A stretch of 27,334 nt of DNA from SIG452 sp045631485 (GTDB lineage: Bacteria > Bacillota > Clostridia > UMGS1840). Numbering within the stretch: the first letter of the stretch is position 1; each line of letters opens with the position of its first letter. The DNA is taken from positions 1 through 27,334 of the forward strand of contig JAZQUU010000003.1 of assembly GCA_045631485.1 (NCBI GenBank), written 5' to 3'. Shown here one piece after another: positions 14,677-23,460 of this stretch. The position numbers and the translations under genes are program-made. The notes under the pieces are model-generated. The model had not been told where the DNA came from. It did no database searches and worked only from the letters and a program-made list of their open reading frames with translations.

Positions 14677-15417
14677 TCATCCTAACATCAGATTCGCCAG
14701 AGGTGTTATAATCATCTCGCAAACAGTTGAAAACGCAGATAAAATATTTCGAACTCCGTTTCCGAGCAACGCATCAAAGGTGTTGGAATAAACCATAATC
14801 AAAAACACAATCATAATATAGCGTTCGTACTGCATCACCTTAAAATAATAGCGGTCGGGCAAAAATGCAAACAACACACGGGAGCCATCTAAGGGCGGCA
14901 CGGGAATCATATTAAATACCGCCAACATCACGCTGTAATAGGTCAGTTGATAGAAAAAGCCAAGCAGCGAAGTCCAGAGTTCATGTGCGCCGGAAAAGCT
15001 CTGCACCATAATTGCGAAAAGATAAAACAACAACATGGAAACAAACCCAATCACCAGGTTGGTCACAGGTCCCATCAAAGCGGTAATTGCCATCCCTTTT
15101 TTGGGGTCACGGAAATTGCCGGGGTTAATGGGAACAGGTTTCAGCAGCAAAACGAATCCGACCCACATTAAAATGTCGGATAAAAAGGACACGGTGGGAA
15201 TCAGTTTTCCGACAAAAACACCCAAAAGAATCCAACCTGCATACACGGGATTGATATGTTTTAGGGGATTCATTGTGAGACGCCCCATATATTTTGCGGT
15301 GCGATCTCCCATCAGATAAGCGGTATAACCGTGTGCAATTTCGTGAGGAAGCAGAGCAAGGGTTAAAGTGAGCACCATAATCAGTGCATCAATTACAGTA
15401 TATATCGACAGATTCAT
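14677..15417 (-). CDS. Site-2-protease-type membrane metalloprotease, M50 family (YwhC-like)
   Basis: The 246-residue protein is an intramembrane zinc protease of the S2P group. HEIAH (His25-His29) provides the zinc site. The second conserved motif, NMIPVPPLDGSR (Asp177 as likely third ligand), lies in a later membrane helix. Five to six membrane segments are apparent. It has no PDZ or CBS domain, so it is of the minimal YwhC/Rv-type rather than RseP or SpoIVFB. Its substrate is unknown. It is the first gene of the leftward operon and has its own sigma-A promoter upstream. Homologues are often found next to scpA in Firmicutes, which supports the context. Confidence 0.9.
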   Translation of the reverse strand: MNLSIYTVIDALIMVLTLTLALLPHEIAHGYTAYLMGDRTAKYMGRLTMNPLKHINPVYAGWILLGVFVGKLIPTVSFLSDILMWVGFVLLLKPVPINPGNFRDPKKGMAITALMGPVTNLVIGFVSMLLFYLFAIMVQSFSGAHELWTSLLGFFYQLTYYSVMLAVFNMIPVPPLDGSRVLFAFLPDRYYFKVMQYERYIMIVFLIMVYSNTFDALLGNGVRNILSAFSTVCEMIITPLANLMLG

Positions 15418-15463
15418 AACGAATTCAAAGTCCTTTCGGGTTGATAGTTTTCACCTATTATAT

Positions 15464-15492
15464 ATTGTACCACATACTCCCCCGATTTGCAA
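15464..15492 (-). promoter_or_regulatory. Sigma-A promoter of the M50-scpAB-ytfJ-pgm operon
   Basis: On the minus strand, TTGCAA (15487-15492) and TACAAT (15464-15469) lie 17 bp apart, about 45 bases before the M50 protease ATG. Confidence 0.75.
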
Positions 15493-15547
15493 CGGATTTT
15501 CCAAAAAAAGTATGGAAAAATACAGATTTTTACGGCTATTTTCAAAT

Positions 15548-16264
15548 CTACTCGTCGATTAAGTTCAGTAAATCATCTTTTAAGTTTTCCCGTTCGGTTT
15601 CCAGATTGGTGTAGCTGTTGGGAACCGAACCCACCACCACCGTTTCACTTAAGGGAACTGTGGCAACCACACGGGTGCCGTAAGCATTGTGTCCCGGAAG
15701 CATCAGAGACACATCCAACGTCACTTTCACCGTCATGGCGTGACGGGTCTGATTCACTCCCGCATCGGAAAATTCACTGAACAATTCCACAAACACTTCT
15801 CCGTAGGGATAGGCTTCCATCTTAAGATCGGGACCACGGTTGGACAAAATTTCAAGCCCCGAAAGATTGCCGAGTGGAATAGAAATTTCGGCAGTCTTAA
15901 TCTCCCCGAGCCCTTGCGAAATCATAAGCGTCAAATCCGAACGGAATCGGTTCATCACCGCAGTATCGGGCAACACCAGGGAGGGTTCTCCCTCCTCCGT
16001 TTTTTCCACACGGAGAAAATTGCTCCCCAAATAGGCGTCTTGTTCCAGTAATTTTGAAACGGAGCGGTGAATCATCTCCTGCCCGATACGGTTTGCCTTT
16101 GCCTCGCACAAATGAGAAAGCATGGGAGAAAACACACGGGTGTACCAACTAAAAAGCATTGCAAAAATCAATGCGACAAACAACATCCAAAAAAATCCGC
16201 CCTGCCTTTTCTGATAATGGTACCCAATCCTGCTGACTACACGGCGTATTGCAACCTTCCCCAT
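15548..16264 (-). CDS. yunB: Sporulation protein YunB
   Basis: Member of the YunB family, known in Bacillus as a mother-cell (sigma-E) sporulation gene of unclear biochemical role. The 238-residue protein has a basic N-terminus (RRVVSRIGYHYQKRQ) and one membrane segment (about 23-42). An extracytoplasmic domain follows with the family pattern: ANRIGQEMIHRSV, LGNLSGLEILSNRGPDL, and MTVKVTLDVSLMLPG. The start is the ATG reading MGKVAIRR, because AGGAAGGGGGG lies just before it. A frame that begins earlier would extend into the rpoD-terminator region and has no ribosome site. The gene is monocistronic, with rpoD upstream and separated by a terminator. A possible sigma-E promoter lies at 16284-16312. 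Confidence 0.88.
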   Translation of the reverse strand: MGKVAIRRVVSRIGYHYQKRQGGFFWMLFVALIFAMLFSWYTRVFSPMLSHLCEAKANRIGQEMIHRSVSKLLEQDAYLGSNFLRVEKTEEGEPSLVLPDTAVMNRFRSDLTLMISQGLGEIKTAEISIPLGNLSGLEILSNRGPDLKMEAYPYGEVFVELFSEFSDAGVNQTRHAMTVKVTLDVSLMLPGHNAYGTRVVATVPLSETVVVGSVPNSYTNLETERENLKDDLLNLIDE

Positions 16265-16334
16265 AGTATCCCCCCTTCCTCTCAATTTATGATTTTTTTG
16301 GAAAGTTGATACTAAAAGCGATAAAAAAACAAAC

Positions 16335-16361
16335 AAAAAAGCCCGTTGTTGCTAACGGGCT
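16335..16361 (-). terminator. Terminator after rpoD
   Basis: GCCCGTT (16341-16347) pairs with AACGGGC (16354-16360). Six A on the plus strand become the U run of the leftward dnaG-rpoD transcript. The T run on the other side would also allow rightward use. Confidence 0.85.
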
Positions 16362-16389
16362 TTTTCGGACAAATTCTGTCTTATGAGTT

Positions 16390-17478
16390 TTAATCGAGAT
16401 AATCTTTTAATTTCTTGCTTCTGGAGGGATGACGGAGTTTTCGTAACGCTTTTGCTTCAATCTGACGGATTCTTTCACGGGTTACATTAAATTCTTTCCC
16501 AACTTCTTCTAAGGTTCTCATTCTGCCGTCGTCCAAGCCGAAACGAAGTTTCAATACACGGGATTCTCTGGGAGTTAAGGTATCAAGCACGGAGGTTAAC
16601 TGTTCACGAAGCAACATATAAGTTGCGGAATCTGCAGGTGCAGGTGCGGATTCGTCCTGAATAAAGTCGCCCAAGTGACTGTCTTCTTCTTCCCCGATGG
16701 GAGTTTCCAAAGACACGGGGTCCTGAGCAATTTTCTGAATTTCACGCACACGTTCCACGGTGGTGCCAAGTGCTTTTGCAAGTTCATCGTGAGTAGGTTC
16801 TCTTCCCAATTCCTGCAATAACTGACGGGTTACTCTTAAGAGCTTGTTGATGGTTTCCACCATATGCACGGGAATACGGATGGTTCTTGCCTGGTCGGCA
16901 ATTGCTCTGGTAATGGACTGACGAATCCACCAGGTTGCATAAGTAGAGAATTTATAGCCTTTGCGGTAATCAAATTTTTCCACCGCCTTAATAAGACCCA
17001 AATTTCCTTCCTGAATCAAGTCCAAAAACAACATACCGCGTCCCACATAACGCTTTGCAATACTTACCACCAGTCGCAAGTTTGCTTCTGCCAGTTGGCG
17101 TTCCGCTTCCTTGTCGCCCTCTGCCATACGTTCTGCAAGCTTCAGCTCGTCCTCGGTGTGCAGAAGAGGCACTTTCCCGATTTCCTTTAAATACATTCTC
17201 ACAGGGTCATCAATGGAAATGCCTTCCGCGTTTAAGACGATGTTCATCTCGGCTTCATCGGGAAACTCGATATCCACCGCATCTTCAAAATCTTCGTCGC
17301 CAACAATTTCCACGCCCATTTTTTCCAGACGCTCGTAAATCTTTTCGATATCGTTTACCGAAACGTCAATCTGGTCCAAACGGACATTCAATTCATTTAA
17401 GGTGATTTTTCCCTGTTTTTTCGCAAATTCAATCAACTCTTTGATGACTTGCTTCTTATTCTCTGTAATTTCAGACAT
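16390..17478 (-). CDS. rpoD: Primary sigma factor SigA/RpoD
   Basis: Housekeeping sigma factor directing RNA polymerase to -10/-35 promoters like those seen in this window. The 362-residue protein is the compact Firmicutes form without the long non-conserved insert. It has a short acidic region 1.1 (1-85) and region 1.2 (DPVRMYLKEIGKVPLL, about 91). Region 2 holds the core-binding FLDLIQEGNLGLIKAVEKFD and the -10-reading YKFSTYATWWIRQSITRAI (about 175-193). Region 3 follows, and region 4 holds LEEVGKEFNVTRERIRQIE, the -35-reading helix-turn-helix (about 323-341). It starts 14 bases after dnaG stops, the conserved dnaG-rpoD macromolecular-synthesis order. Confidence 0.97.
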   Translation of the reverse strand: MSEITENKKQVIKELIEFAKKQGKITLNELNVRLDQIDVSVNDIEKIYERLEKMGVEIVGDEDFEDAVDIEFPDEAEMNIVLNAEGISIDDPVRMYLKEIGKVPLLHTEDELKLAERMAEGDKEAERQLAEANLRLVVSIAKRYVGRGMLFLDLIQEGNLGLIKAVEKFDYRKGYKFSTYATWWIRQSITRAIADQARTIRIPVHMVETINKLLRVTRQLLQELGREPTHDELAKALGTTVERVREIQKIAQDPVSLETPIGEEEDSHLGDFIQDESAPAPADSATYMLLREQLTSVLDTLTPRESRVLKLRFGLDDGRMRTLEEVGKEFNVTRERIRQIEAKALRKLRHPSRSKKLKDYLD

Positions 17479-17492
17479 CTTGTACCTCTTTC

Positions 17493-19220
17493 CTAAGAAT
17501 CTTTCTCTGTATTCTTATCGTTCTTACTTTTCAATTTCCTGGTATATTCCAACAGTTTTAACATATCGTCTCTGTCATCACCGGAAAATGTGACTGCTTG
17601 TGTTTCATTTTCGGTTTTCTCAATGAGTGAATTTAAATAAATATGAAAATCCAAAAAAGGTTCCTTTTCCATAAAGATTTCGCTGGCATCTTTTGCTTCT
17701 GCTCTGTCTAATTTCCCGATAATCATTGCCACATCCGGCTTTTGAGCGGCATCGGTCAATTCGCAAAAAATGGTGTAAATCTTTTTGTGAAGCTCTTCCC
17801 GAAAATGTTCCAACTTGATTTTTTCCCGAATTTTCGGAAAATATGACGGATTTTCCACCACAAGTTTTAAAAGAGACTGGGACACACTCTTTTTTCGTAT
17901 CAACGCCATTTCTGCGGCATCCACGGGGGTCTCCAGTTTTTTGGTTTTCTGAGCCTGCCGAACCTGTGCCAAAATGGAATCATAACTGATTTTGGTAAGC
18001 TCCGCCACTTTTTTGGCATACACTTCAAGCTCCAGCTTGTTATAAATATTCTTTAAAATACCGATGGCTTTTTTGGTGTACTCAATTCGTTCCTCATCAT
18101 CGGAAAAACCGCCGTTGGGATAAATGGAGGAAAGCTCGTAATCCACTCCGCTTAACGAGCTTGCAATCGCCGAGCGGTACGCTTCGGGGCCGAATTTTTT
18201 AATGAGCTCATCCGGGTCTTTTGCTCCCGAATATTTTAGGATACGAACCTGCAGGCCGTCTTTTTTTAAGATATCCACCGCTTTTTTGGTGGCAGACTGC
18301 CCTGCACCGTCACTATCAAAAGAAATAATCACACGATTGGTAAATCGCTTGAGCAAACGGGAGTGGTCTTCACAAAATGCCGTTCCCAAGGATGCCACCG
18401 CATTCTGAAATCCCGCCTGATACAATGCAATCACGTCCATATATCCTTCCGCTAAGATGATATAATCTTCGGAAGTATTTTTGGCAAGATTCAAACTGAA
18501 TAAGTTCTGCCGTTTGGAAAAAATCGGGGTTTCGCCGGTATTTAAGTATTTGGGAAGCGCATCCCCCATTACTCTGCCGCCGAATGCAATCACATTCCCC
18601 CGCAAGTCCATTACAGGAAAGATTACCCGATCCCGAAAGAAGTCAAAGATTCTTCCGTTTTTACTAAGACACAAACCGCTCTTTACAATCTCGTCGTCCG
18701 AAAAGCCGTTTTGCTTTAATGTGCGATACATAAAGTTCCATTCGTTGGGAGCGTAGCCCAATCCGTAGGTCTTTATGGTATCATCCGAAAGTCCGCGGCC
18801 GCGAAGATAGGAAAGCGCTCCTCTTCCGGTTTCGCTGTTTAAACAACGAAAATAGGTTCTGCCTGCGATTTTATTCATTTCCCGGATGTTTCGTTTTAAG
18901 CGGGAATATTCACTGACCTCATCTTTTTCCTCAGGCAAGGGAATTCCTGCCCTCTGCGCCAGAAACTTTACCGCTTCCACAAAATCCAGATTTTCAATAT
19001 GCTCAATGAAATGAATCACCGTTCCCCCTGCACCGCATCCGAAACAATGATACAACTGCATCTGGGGATTCACGAAAAAGGAGGGTGTTTTTTCCGAATG
19101 GAAGGGACAAAGCCCGATATATCGGTTGCCGCTTCGTCTTAGATTCACATAGGAAGAAATCACATCCACGATATCATTTTTCTCTTTGACTTCATTCAGA
19201 TACTCTTCTTCAAAATACAA
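17493..19220 (-). CDS. dnaG: DNA primase
   Basis: Makes RNA primers at the replication fork. The 575-residue protein has an N-terminal CHC2 zinc finger (Cys38, His41, Cys59, Cys62). The RNA-polymerase core carries the TOPRIM motif AEGYMDVIAL (Glu258) and FDSDGAG (Asp302 and Asp304), and a C-terminal helicase-binding region follows. The family N-terminus (EEYLNEVKEKNDIVDVI) is reached from a TTG start at 19220, which lies about twelve bases after AAGGAG. A GTG sixteen codons upstream (19268) gives an uncharacteristic extension and ignores that ribosome site. The leading gene of the dnaG-rpoD unit, it diverges from the penicillin-binding protein gene. Its promoter is not clear: TTGGCA and TAAAAT around 19334-19364 are a weak candidate. 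Confidence 0.93.
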   Translation of the reverse strand: MYFEEEYLNEVKEKNDIVDVISSYVNLRRSGNRYIGLCPFHSEKTPSFFVNPQMQLYHCFGCGAGGTVIHFIEHIENLDFVEAVKFLAQRAGIPLPEEKDEVSEYSRLKRNIREMNKIAGRTYFRCLNSETGRGALSYLRGRGLSDDTIKTYGLGYAPNEWNFMYRTLKQNGFSDDEIVKSGLCLSKNGRIFDFFRDRVIFPVMDLRGNVIAFGGRVMGDALPKYLNTGETPIFSKRQNLFSLNLAKNTSEDYIILAEGYMDVIALYQAGFQNAVASLGTAFCEDHSRLLKRFTNRVIISFDSDGAGQSATKKAVDILKKDGLQVRILKYSGAKDPDELIKKFGPEAYRSAIASSLSGVDYELSSIYPNGGFSDDEERIEYTKKAIGILKNIYNKLELEVYAKKVAELTKISYDSILAQVRQAQKTKKLETPVDAAEMALIRKKSVSQSLLKLVVENPSYFPKIREKIKLEHFREELHKKIYTIFCELTDAAQKPDVAMIIGKLDRAEAKDASEIFMEKEPFLDFHIYLNSLIEKTENETQAVTFSGDDRDDMLKLLEYTRKLKSKNDKNTEKDS

Positions 19221-19441
19221 CCGACAATCACTCTCCTTTCTCCCCAAAGGGTTCTTGCTTTTTAACACCTTCGGGTTCCTTCATTAGCTATATTCGACAC
19301 AAAGCTAAGATTTCCTTTTTTTTAGAAGAATTTTAACGGATTTTTTGAGGTTTTTGCCAAAATAAGAAAAAAGCGGAACTTTTTTATGCCGAGACTGTCG
19401 AACTGTAACAAAGATGAAACAGAAAATTATTGGGTTTTTAC

Positions 19442-19470
19442 TTGAATTTTCAGGGATGTTATGTTATACT
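19442..19470 (+). promoter_or_regulatory. Sigma-A promoter of the class A PBP gene
   Basis: TTGAAT (19442-19447), a 17-bp spacer and TATACT (19465-19470). The leader to the start codon is about 90 bases. Confidence 0.8.
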
Positions 19471-19565
19471 GAGGGCAGATATCCCAAATGTTTTTTAAAA
19501 CCGATTATGAAAAACCAACCCTAATTTTGATATCCGATTTTCAAGAATCAATCGAGGTGACTTTT

Positions 19566-21776
19566 TTGAGTATGAATCAACCGAAAAGAAGAACCAAGAC
19601 AACCAAAAAAACGAAGAAAGAACAACCGAAAACTTTTTTCGGTGTGTTTATGAACACTGTCTGGAAGTTCTTCAAATTTGCAATTCCCGGGCTGTTTCTG
19701 TTCGGCGTGGCGGTGGTGATTTTTGTAATTGCCTCCTCCGAACCCATTGACACGGAAAATATCGGCCTGGATGTGAACAGCAGCATTTGTTATCTGGATG
19801 AAAACGGCGAGCTGGGAGAATACGAAAAAGTATCGGGCACTCAGAATCGTTTCTGGGTGGAATACACCAAGGTTCCCCAACAGATGAAAGACGCTTTTGT
19901 TTCTATTGAGGACGAGCGTTTCTTCTCTCACAACGGCTTTGATATCAAGCGTACGTTCCGTGCCGTGCTGGACTATCTGACAGAAGGCTCCGGCGCACAG
20001 GGCGGCAGTACCATCACTCAGCAGCTTGTGAAAAACATCACCAACAATCAGGACCGTACCCCCGTGCGAAAAATTCAGGAAATCTGGCTTGCATATCAGT
20101 TGGAGCAGGATTTAACCAAAGAGCAGATTTTAGAGCTTTATATGAACACCATTTATCTTGCACAAGGGGTAAACGGTGTGCAAACCGCATCCCGATTGTA
20201 TTTTGATAAGGATGTTTCCGAGCTTACATTGGCAGAATGCGCATCCATTGCAGGGATTACCCAGTATCCCACCTATTATGACCCGTTCCTTAATCCCGAC
20301 AACAACAAGAAAAAGCAGGAAGTTGTGTTAAGAAAAATGCTTGAGCTTGAAAAAATCACTCAGGAAGAGCACGATCAGGCGGTGGCAGAAACCTTAAACT
20401 TTAAAAAAGGGAATATGAAAACCTCTGCATCCAATCAGTCTTATATGACGGAAGTGATTATTGAGGACGCCGTAAAACTCCTGATGGAAGCAGAAGGTCT
20501 GTCGGAAACCATGGCAACCAAGAAAATCGTGTCCGGCGGTTATCAGATTATTTCCACTGTGGACCCCAAAGTGCAGAGATCCATTGAACAGGTATTCTCC
20601 GACCCCGCTAATTTCCCCAAATCTCCCTACAATGAGCATCCTCAGGGTGCCATTGTGGTAATGGACCCTCAGACCGGTCATATCAAAGGTATGTATGGTG
20701 GAATCGGCCCCAAACCCGGTGCCTACTCCTTAAACCGTGCCGTTGATTCTTACCGTCAACCCGGTTCCTGTATGAAACCAATCGGCGTATATGCACCTGC
20801 GTTGGAAGCAGGCATTATCAAACCGATGGATGTTTACACCGATAAAGCCGTTACTTACGGCAGCTGGAGTCCCAAAAACTATTATAGTGGCTTTAAAGGC
20901 CGGATGAGTGTGCAAAGAGCGGTGGAACTTTCCGTTAACACCATTCCCGTTCAGATTCTGGAAAAGTTGGGCGTGGAACAGTCTTACCGTATGTTGCGGG
21001 ATGATTTTCATATCACCAGTCTGCAGGAATCCGATAAGGTGTTGGGTGCCCTGGCACTCGGCGGCTTAACCAAAGGTATTTCCGTATTGGAAATCACCGC
21101 AGCCTATGCAAGCTTTGCCAATAACGGCGTTTATACTGAACCTACCACCGTTTTGGAAATTCGGGACAGTCACGGAAGAACCGTGGTAACCGTTGCTCCC
21201 AAATCTCATATCGCCATCAGTGAAAGAACTGCGGAACAGATGCATCAGATGCTTTTGGCAGTTGCTCAGAACGGTACCGGTACCGCAGCCCGTATCAGCG
21301 GAACCAAGGTGGCAGGTAAAACAGGTACCACCGATAATGATATCGACAGATGGTTTGTGGGATATACTCCCAACTATGTAGCAGCAGTATGGTACGGCTT
21401 TGACACACCCAAAAGTATGGCGTATGTCAGTGGAAACCCGGCGTTAAATGCCTGGAAAAAAGTAATGGATCCCATTATGCAATCCGCACCCCGCAGAGAA
21501 TACGCCACCAAAACACCTGCGGTAATTCCCTCTTCTTCCATCAGCGTGGAAGTTTGCAGCGTGACCAAGCTGTTACCCTCTGAATTTTGTATCAATAGCG
21601 GCACCGTTGTGACGGAAAGTCTGTTAGACGGAGCCCCTTACGAAACCTGTACGGAAGAATTACACCTGGCAGCCGAGGTTCCCGAAGGAACTGTCGGAGC
21701 AGAAGGTGAAACCAATTCCGACACCACAGATGCTTCCGCCAATACGGAAGCTCAGGAAATCGCCCCCGCGGCATAA
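19566..21776 (+). CDS. Class A penicillin-binding protein (PBP1A type)
   Basis: Bifunctional peptidoglycan synthase. The 736-residue protein has a lysine/threonine-rich cytoplasmic N-terminus and one membrane anchor (about 36-56). A GT51 glycosyltransferase domain follows with catalytic Glu115 in EDERFFSHNGFD and the GGSTITQQLVKN motif. The transpeptidase domain has SCMK (Ser401-Lys404), SVN (about 456-458) and KTGTT (about 585). An acidic Glu/Thr/Ala-rich tail ends it. The TTG at 19566 is chosen because GAGGTGA ends five bases before it. The ATG two codons later (19572) is the alternative. An in-frame ATG at 19488 sits within about 18 bases of the -10 and would place the ribosome site inside the gene. 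A terminator follows directly. Confidence 0.93.
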   Translation: MSMNQPKRRTKTTKKTKKEQPKTFFGVFMNTVWKFFKFAIPGLFLFGVAVVIFVIASSEPIDTENIGLDVNSSICYLDENGELGEYEKVSGTQNRFWVEYTKVPQQMKDAFVSIEDERFFSHNGFDIKRTFRAVLDYLTEGSGAQGGSTITQQLVKNITNNQDRTPVRKIQEIWLAYQLEQDLTKEQILELYMNTIYLAQGVNGVQTASRLYFDKDVSELTLAECASIAGITQYPTYYDPFLNPDNNKKKQEVVLRKMLELEKITQEEHDQAVAETLNFKKGNMKTSASNQSYMTEVIIEDAVKLLMEAEGLSETMATKKIVSGGYQIISTVDPKVQRSIEQVFSDPANFPKSPYNEHPQGAIVVMDPQTGHIKGMYGGIGPKPGAYSLNRAVDSYRQPGSCMKPIGVYAPALEAGIIKPMDVYTDKAVTYGSWSPKNYYSGFKGRMSVQRAVELSVNTIPVQILEKLGVEQSYRMLRDDFHITSLQESDKVLGALALGGLTKGISVLEITAAYASFANNGVYTEPTTVLEIRDSHGRTVVTVAPKSHIAISERTAEQMHQMLLAVAQNGTGTAARISGTKVAGKTGTTDNDIDRWFVGYTPNYVAAVWYGFDTPKSMAYVSGNPALNAWKKVMDPIMQSAPRREYATKTPAVIPSSSISVEVCSVTKLLPSEFCINSGTVVTESLLDGAPYETCTEELHLAAEVPEGTVGAEGETNSDTTDASANTEAQEIAPAA

Positions 21777-21785
21777 CGAGCACAT

Positions 21786-21824
21786 AAAAAGAGCAAGTAT
21801 TCATAGTAATACTTGCTCTTTTTT
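21786..21824. terminator. Bidirectional terminator between PBP gene and hisD
   Basis: GAGCAAGTATT (21791-21801) pairs with AATACTTGCTC (21808-21818), with a six-base loop, A run before and T run after. It serves the PBP transcript and can end the leftward pyrE-hisD transcript. Confidence 0.88.
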
Positions 21825-21853
21825 GTTAGTAATCCAAAATAAAGAATCATACA

Positions 21854-21881
21854 CGGCGTGCCGAGGTCGTCACGCCCTACG
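21854..21881 (-). repeat. 28-bp dispersed repeat, copy B
   Basis: Inverted copy of 1296-1323 with one difference in 28 bases (CCTCGG instead of CCCCGG in the loop of the small hairpin). The mismatch falls in the unpaired loop, so the stem GGCGTG/CACGCC is kept. Confidence 0.75.
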
Positions 21882-21904
21882 GGAATGATAAAAGAAATTC
21901 AAGA

Positions 21905-21989
21905 TACAACGTGAGGAATCTGACCCCAAACCCGTAATACTGCGTACGACATATTGGTGTACACCGAGCGATTCTGTTCATTCGTTGTA
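21905..21989 (-). repeat. Structured 3'-UTR repeat, degenerate copy 4
   Basis: A weaker, shorter relative (85 bases) in tandem with copy 3. The closing arms TACAACG (21905-21911) and CGTTGTA (21983-21989) pair perfectly, as do GAATC (21916-21920) and GATTC (21970-21974). A GTAC/GTAC hairpin lies inside. Similarity to copy 3 runs from GTGTACACCGAGCGATTC to the CGCCATTTTC flank. Confidence 0.55.
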
Positions 21990-22018
21990 CGCCATTTTCA
22001 TCCAAAAGTTAAAACGCG

Positions 22019-22139
22019 GAAAAATGGATGTAGAACGGAGGAACAGAACCCGCAGAGAAGTTCCCGAAGCCGTAGTGCCAGCGCACAGCATATTTGTGTA
22101 CGGCGAGTGGTGAGATTCACGGATTATGCGCCATTTTTC
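22019..22139 (-). repeat. Structured 3'-UTR repeat, copy 3 (after hisD)
   Basis: A 121-base copy. GAAAAATGG (22019-22027) pairs with CCATTTTTC (22131-22139). The first inner hairpin is GGAAC/GTTCC (22040-22064) and the second is GCCGTA/TACGGC (22069-22104) with a larger loop than in copies 1 and 2. The middle part of the outer stem (around 22034-22039 and 22118-22124) does not pair well. The hisD stop codon is eight bases away. Confidence 0.72.
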
Positions 22140-22147
22140 AAGTTTTC

Positions 22148-23443
22148 CTAGAGAGGACGTTTGCGTACTGCCATAGCATGTGCCGCAAAGCCTTCCAGTT
22201 CCGCAAAATTGCCGGCTTTGTCTTTTACGGAGATGAAGCCGTCTTTGGTTACGTAGCCGAAGGAGGAACGTTTCATAAAGTCTAAAACACCAACGGAGGA
22301 ATAGGTTTTTGCAAAGCCGCCGGTGGGGAGAATTGCGTTGGGGCCCATTAAGAAGTTACATAAGGTAACGGGAGTCCATTCGCCCAATAGGATTTCCCCT
22401 GCATTTTTGATTTTGGGAAGCACGTCGAAGGGATTTTCGCAAAGCACTTCCATGTGTTCGGGAGCGTATTCGTTCACAAAGGCAACAGACTGCTCGAAAT
22501 TATCGGTAATGATGGCACCGCCGTAGGTGGATAAGTTGGTGTTGATAAAGTTCTGGCGAAGCTCGGGGAGTTCTTTGATATATTCGGTTGCCAATTTACA
22601 AACTTCCTGCACAAATGCTTCGTTGTGACAAACCAAGAGTGCCGCAGAGTCAGGACCGTGTTCTGCTTCGATGAGCCAGTCTAACGCTGCTTTTTTGGGG
22701 TCGGTGGAATCGTCACACAAAATGATGGATTCACTGGGACCTGCCGGCAAGCCGGTGTCGATATAGTTAGCCAACACACGCTTTGCCGCAGTGGCAAATG
22801 CATTACCGGGACCGATTACTTTTCTGGTTTTCGGAATGGTTTCGGTGCCGAATGCAACTGCCGCAATCGCCTGAATACCGCCTACTTTAAAGATTTCGGT
22901 GATTCCTAAGAGTTTTGCCGCAGTTAAAATAGCATCGTCCACTTTTCCCTCTTTGTTGGGAGGAGTGACCACCACGATTTTTTCCACGCCTGCAACCACC
23001 GCAGGAACGCCAAGCATCAACAGTACCGAGGGGAAGCTTCCCTTTCCGCCGGGCACATACAAGCAAACGCTTTCAATGGGGGTAGTTTTTTCCCCTGCGA
23101 TGATACCCTTGTCCACTTCGGTCATCCACATTTCTTCGGGCTTCTGTTTTTCGTGGAAATTGCGGATATTGTGATAAGCATAGGTAATGGCTTCCTTGGA
23201 GGTGGCATCAATGCGATTGTATGCTTCTTCGATTTCTTCGGGAGACACCTTCATAGTTTCGGAGGTTAAGGCAATTTTATCAAATTTTTCGGTATATTTT
23301 AATACCGCTTTGTCTCCGTTTTCCTTAACGTCCCAGGAAACTTCTTTCGCCACATCCATATATGCGGTGATATCAATTTCCGCACGTTTTAAAATGAACT
23401 CTTTTTTCTCGGGAGTGAGTTCACTGTATTTATAGATATTCAT
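22148..23443 (-). CDS. hisD: Histidinol dehydrogenase
   Basis: Catalyses the last two oxidations of histidine synthesis, L-histidinol to histidine, with NAD+ and zinc. The 431-residue protein is full length. It has the family stretch GPGNAFATAAKRVL, the metal-site region LIEAEHGPDSAALLV with a conserved His, and MGPNAILPTGGFAKTYSSVGVLDF. The C-terminal EGFAAHAMAVRKR carries the last zinc-ligand His. AGGAGCG precedes the ATG. No other his gene is in the window. It lies 17 bases after pyrE and is presumably co-transcribed with it, an arrangement linking two PRPP-using pathways. Its 3' end is bordered by the structured repeat. Confidence 0.95.
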   Translation of the reverse strand: MNIYKYSELTPEKKEFILKRAEIDITAYMDVAKEVSWDVKENGDKAVLKYTEKFDKIALTSETMKVSPEEIEEAYNRIDATSKEAITYAYHNIRNFHEKQKPEEMWMTEVDKGIIAGEKTTPIESVCLYVPGGKGSFPSVLLMLGVPAVVAGVEKIVVVTPPNKEGKVDDAILTAAKLLGITEIFKVGGIQAIAAVAFGTETIPKTRKVIGPGNAFATAAKRVLANYIDTGLPAGPSESIILCDDSTDPKKAALDWLIEAEHGPDSAALLVCHNEAFVQEVCKLATEYIKELPELRQNFINTNLSTYGGAIITDNFEQSVAFVNEYAPEHMEVLCENPFDVLPKIKNAGEILLGEWTPVTLCNFLMGPNAILPTGGFAKTYSSVGVLDFMKRSSFGYVTKDGFISVKDKAGNFAELEGFAAHAMAVRKRPL

Positions 23444-23460
23444 AGAAACGCTCCTAAAAA

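Noticed and set aside
19228..19284. An 18-codon leader ORF (reading MKEPEGVKKQ...) ahead of dnaG, ending seven bases before its TTG start
   Set aside because: It has no ribosome site and no attenuator-type hairpin, and its amino acids give no regulatory hint. Chance is the simplest explanation.
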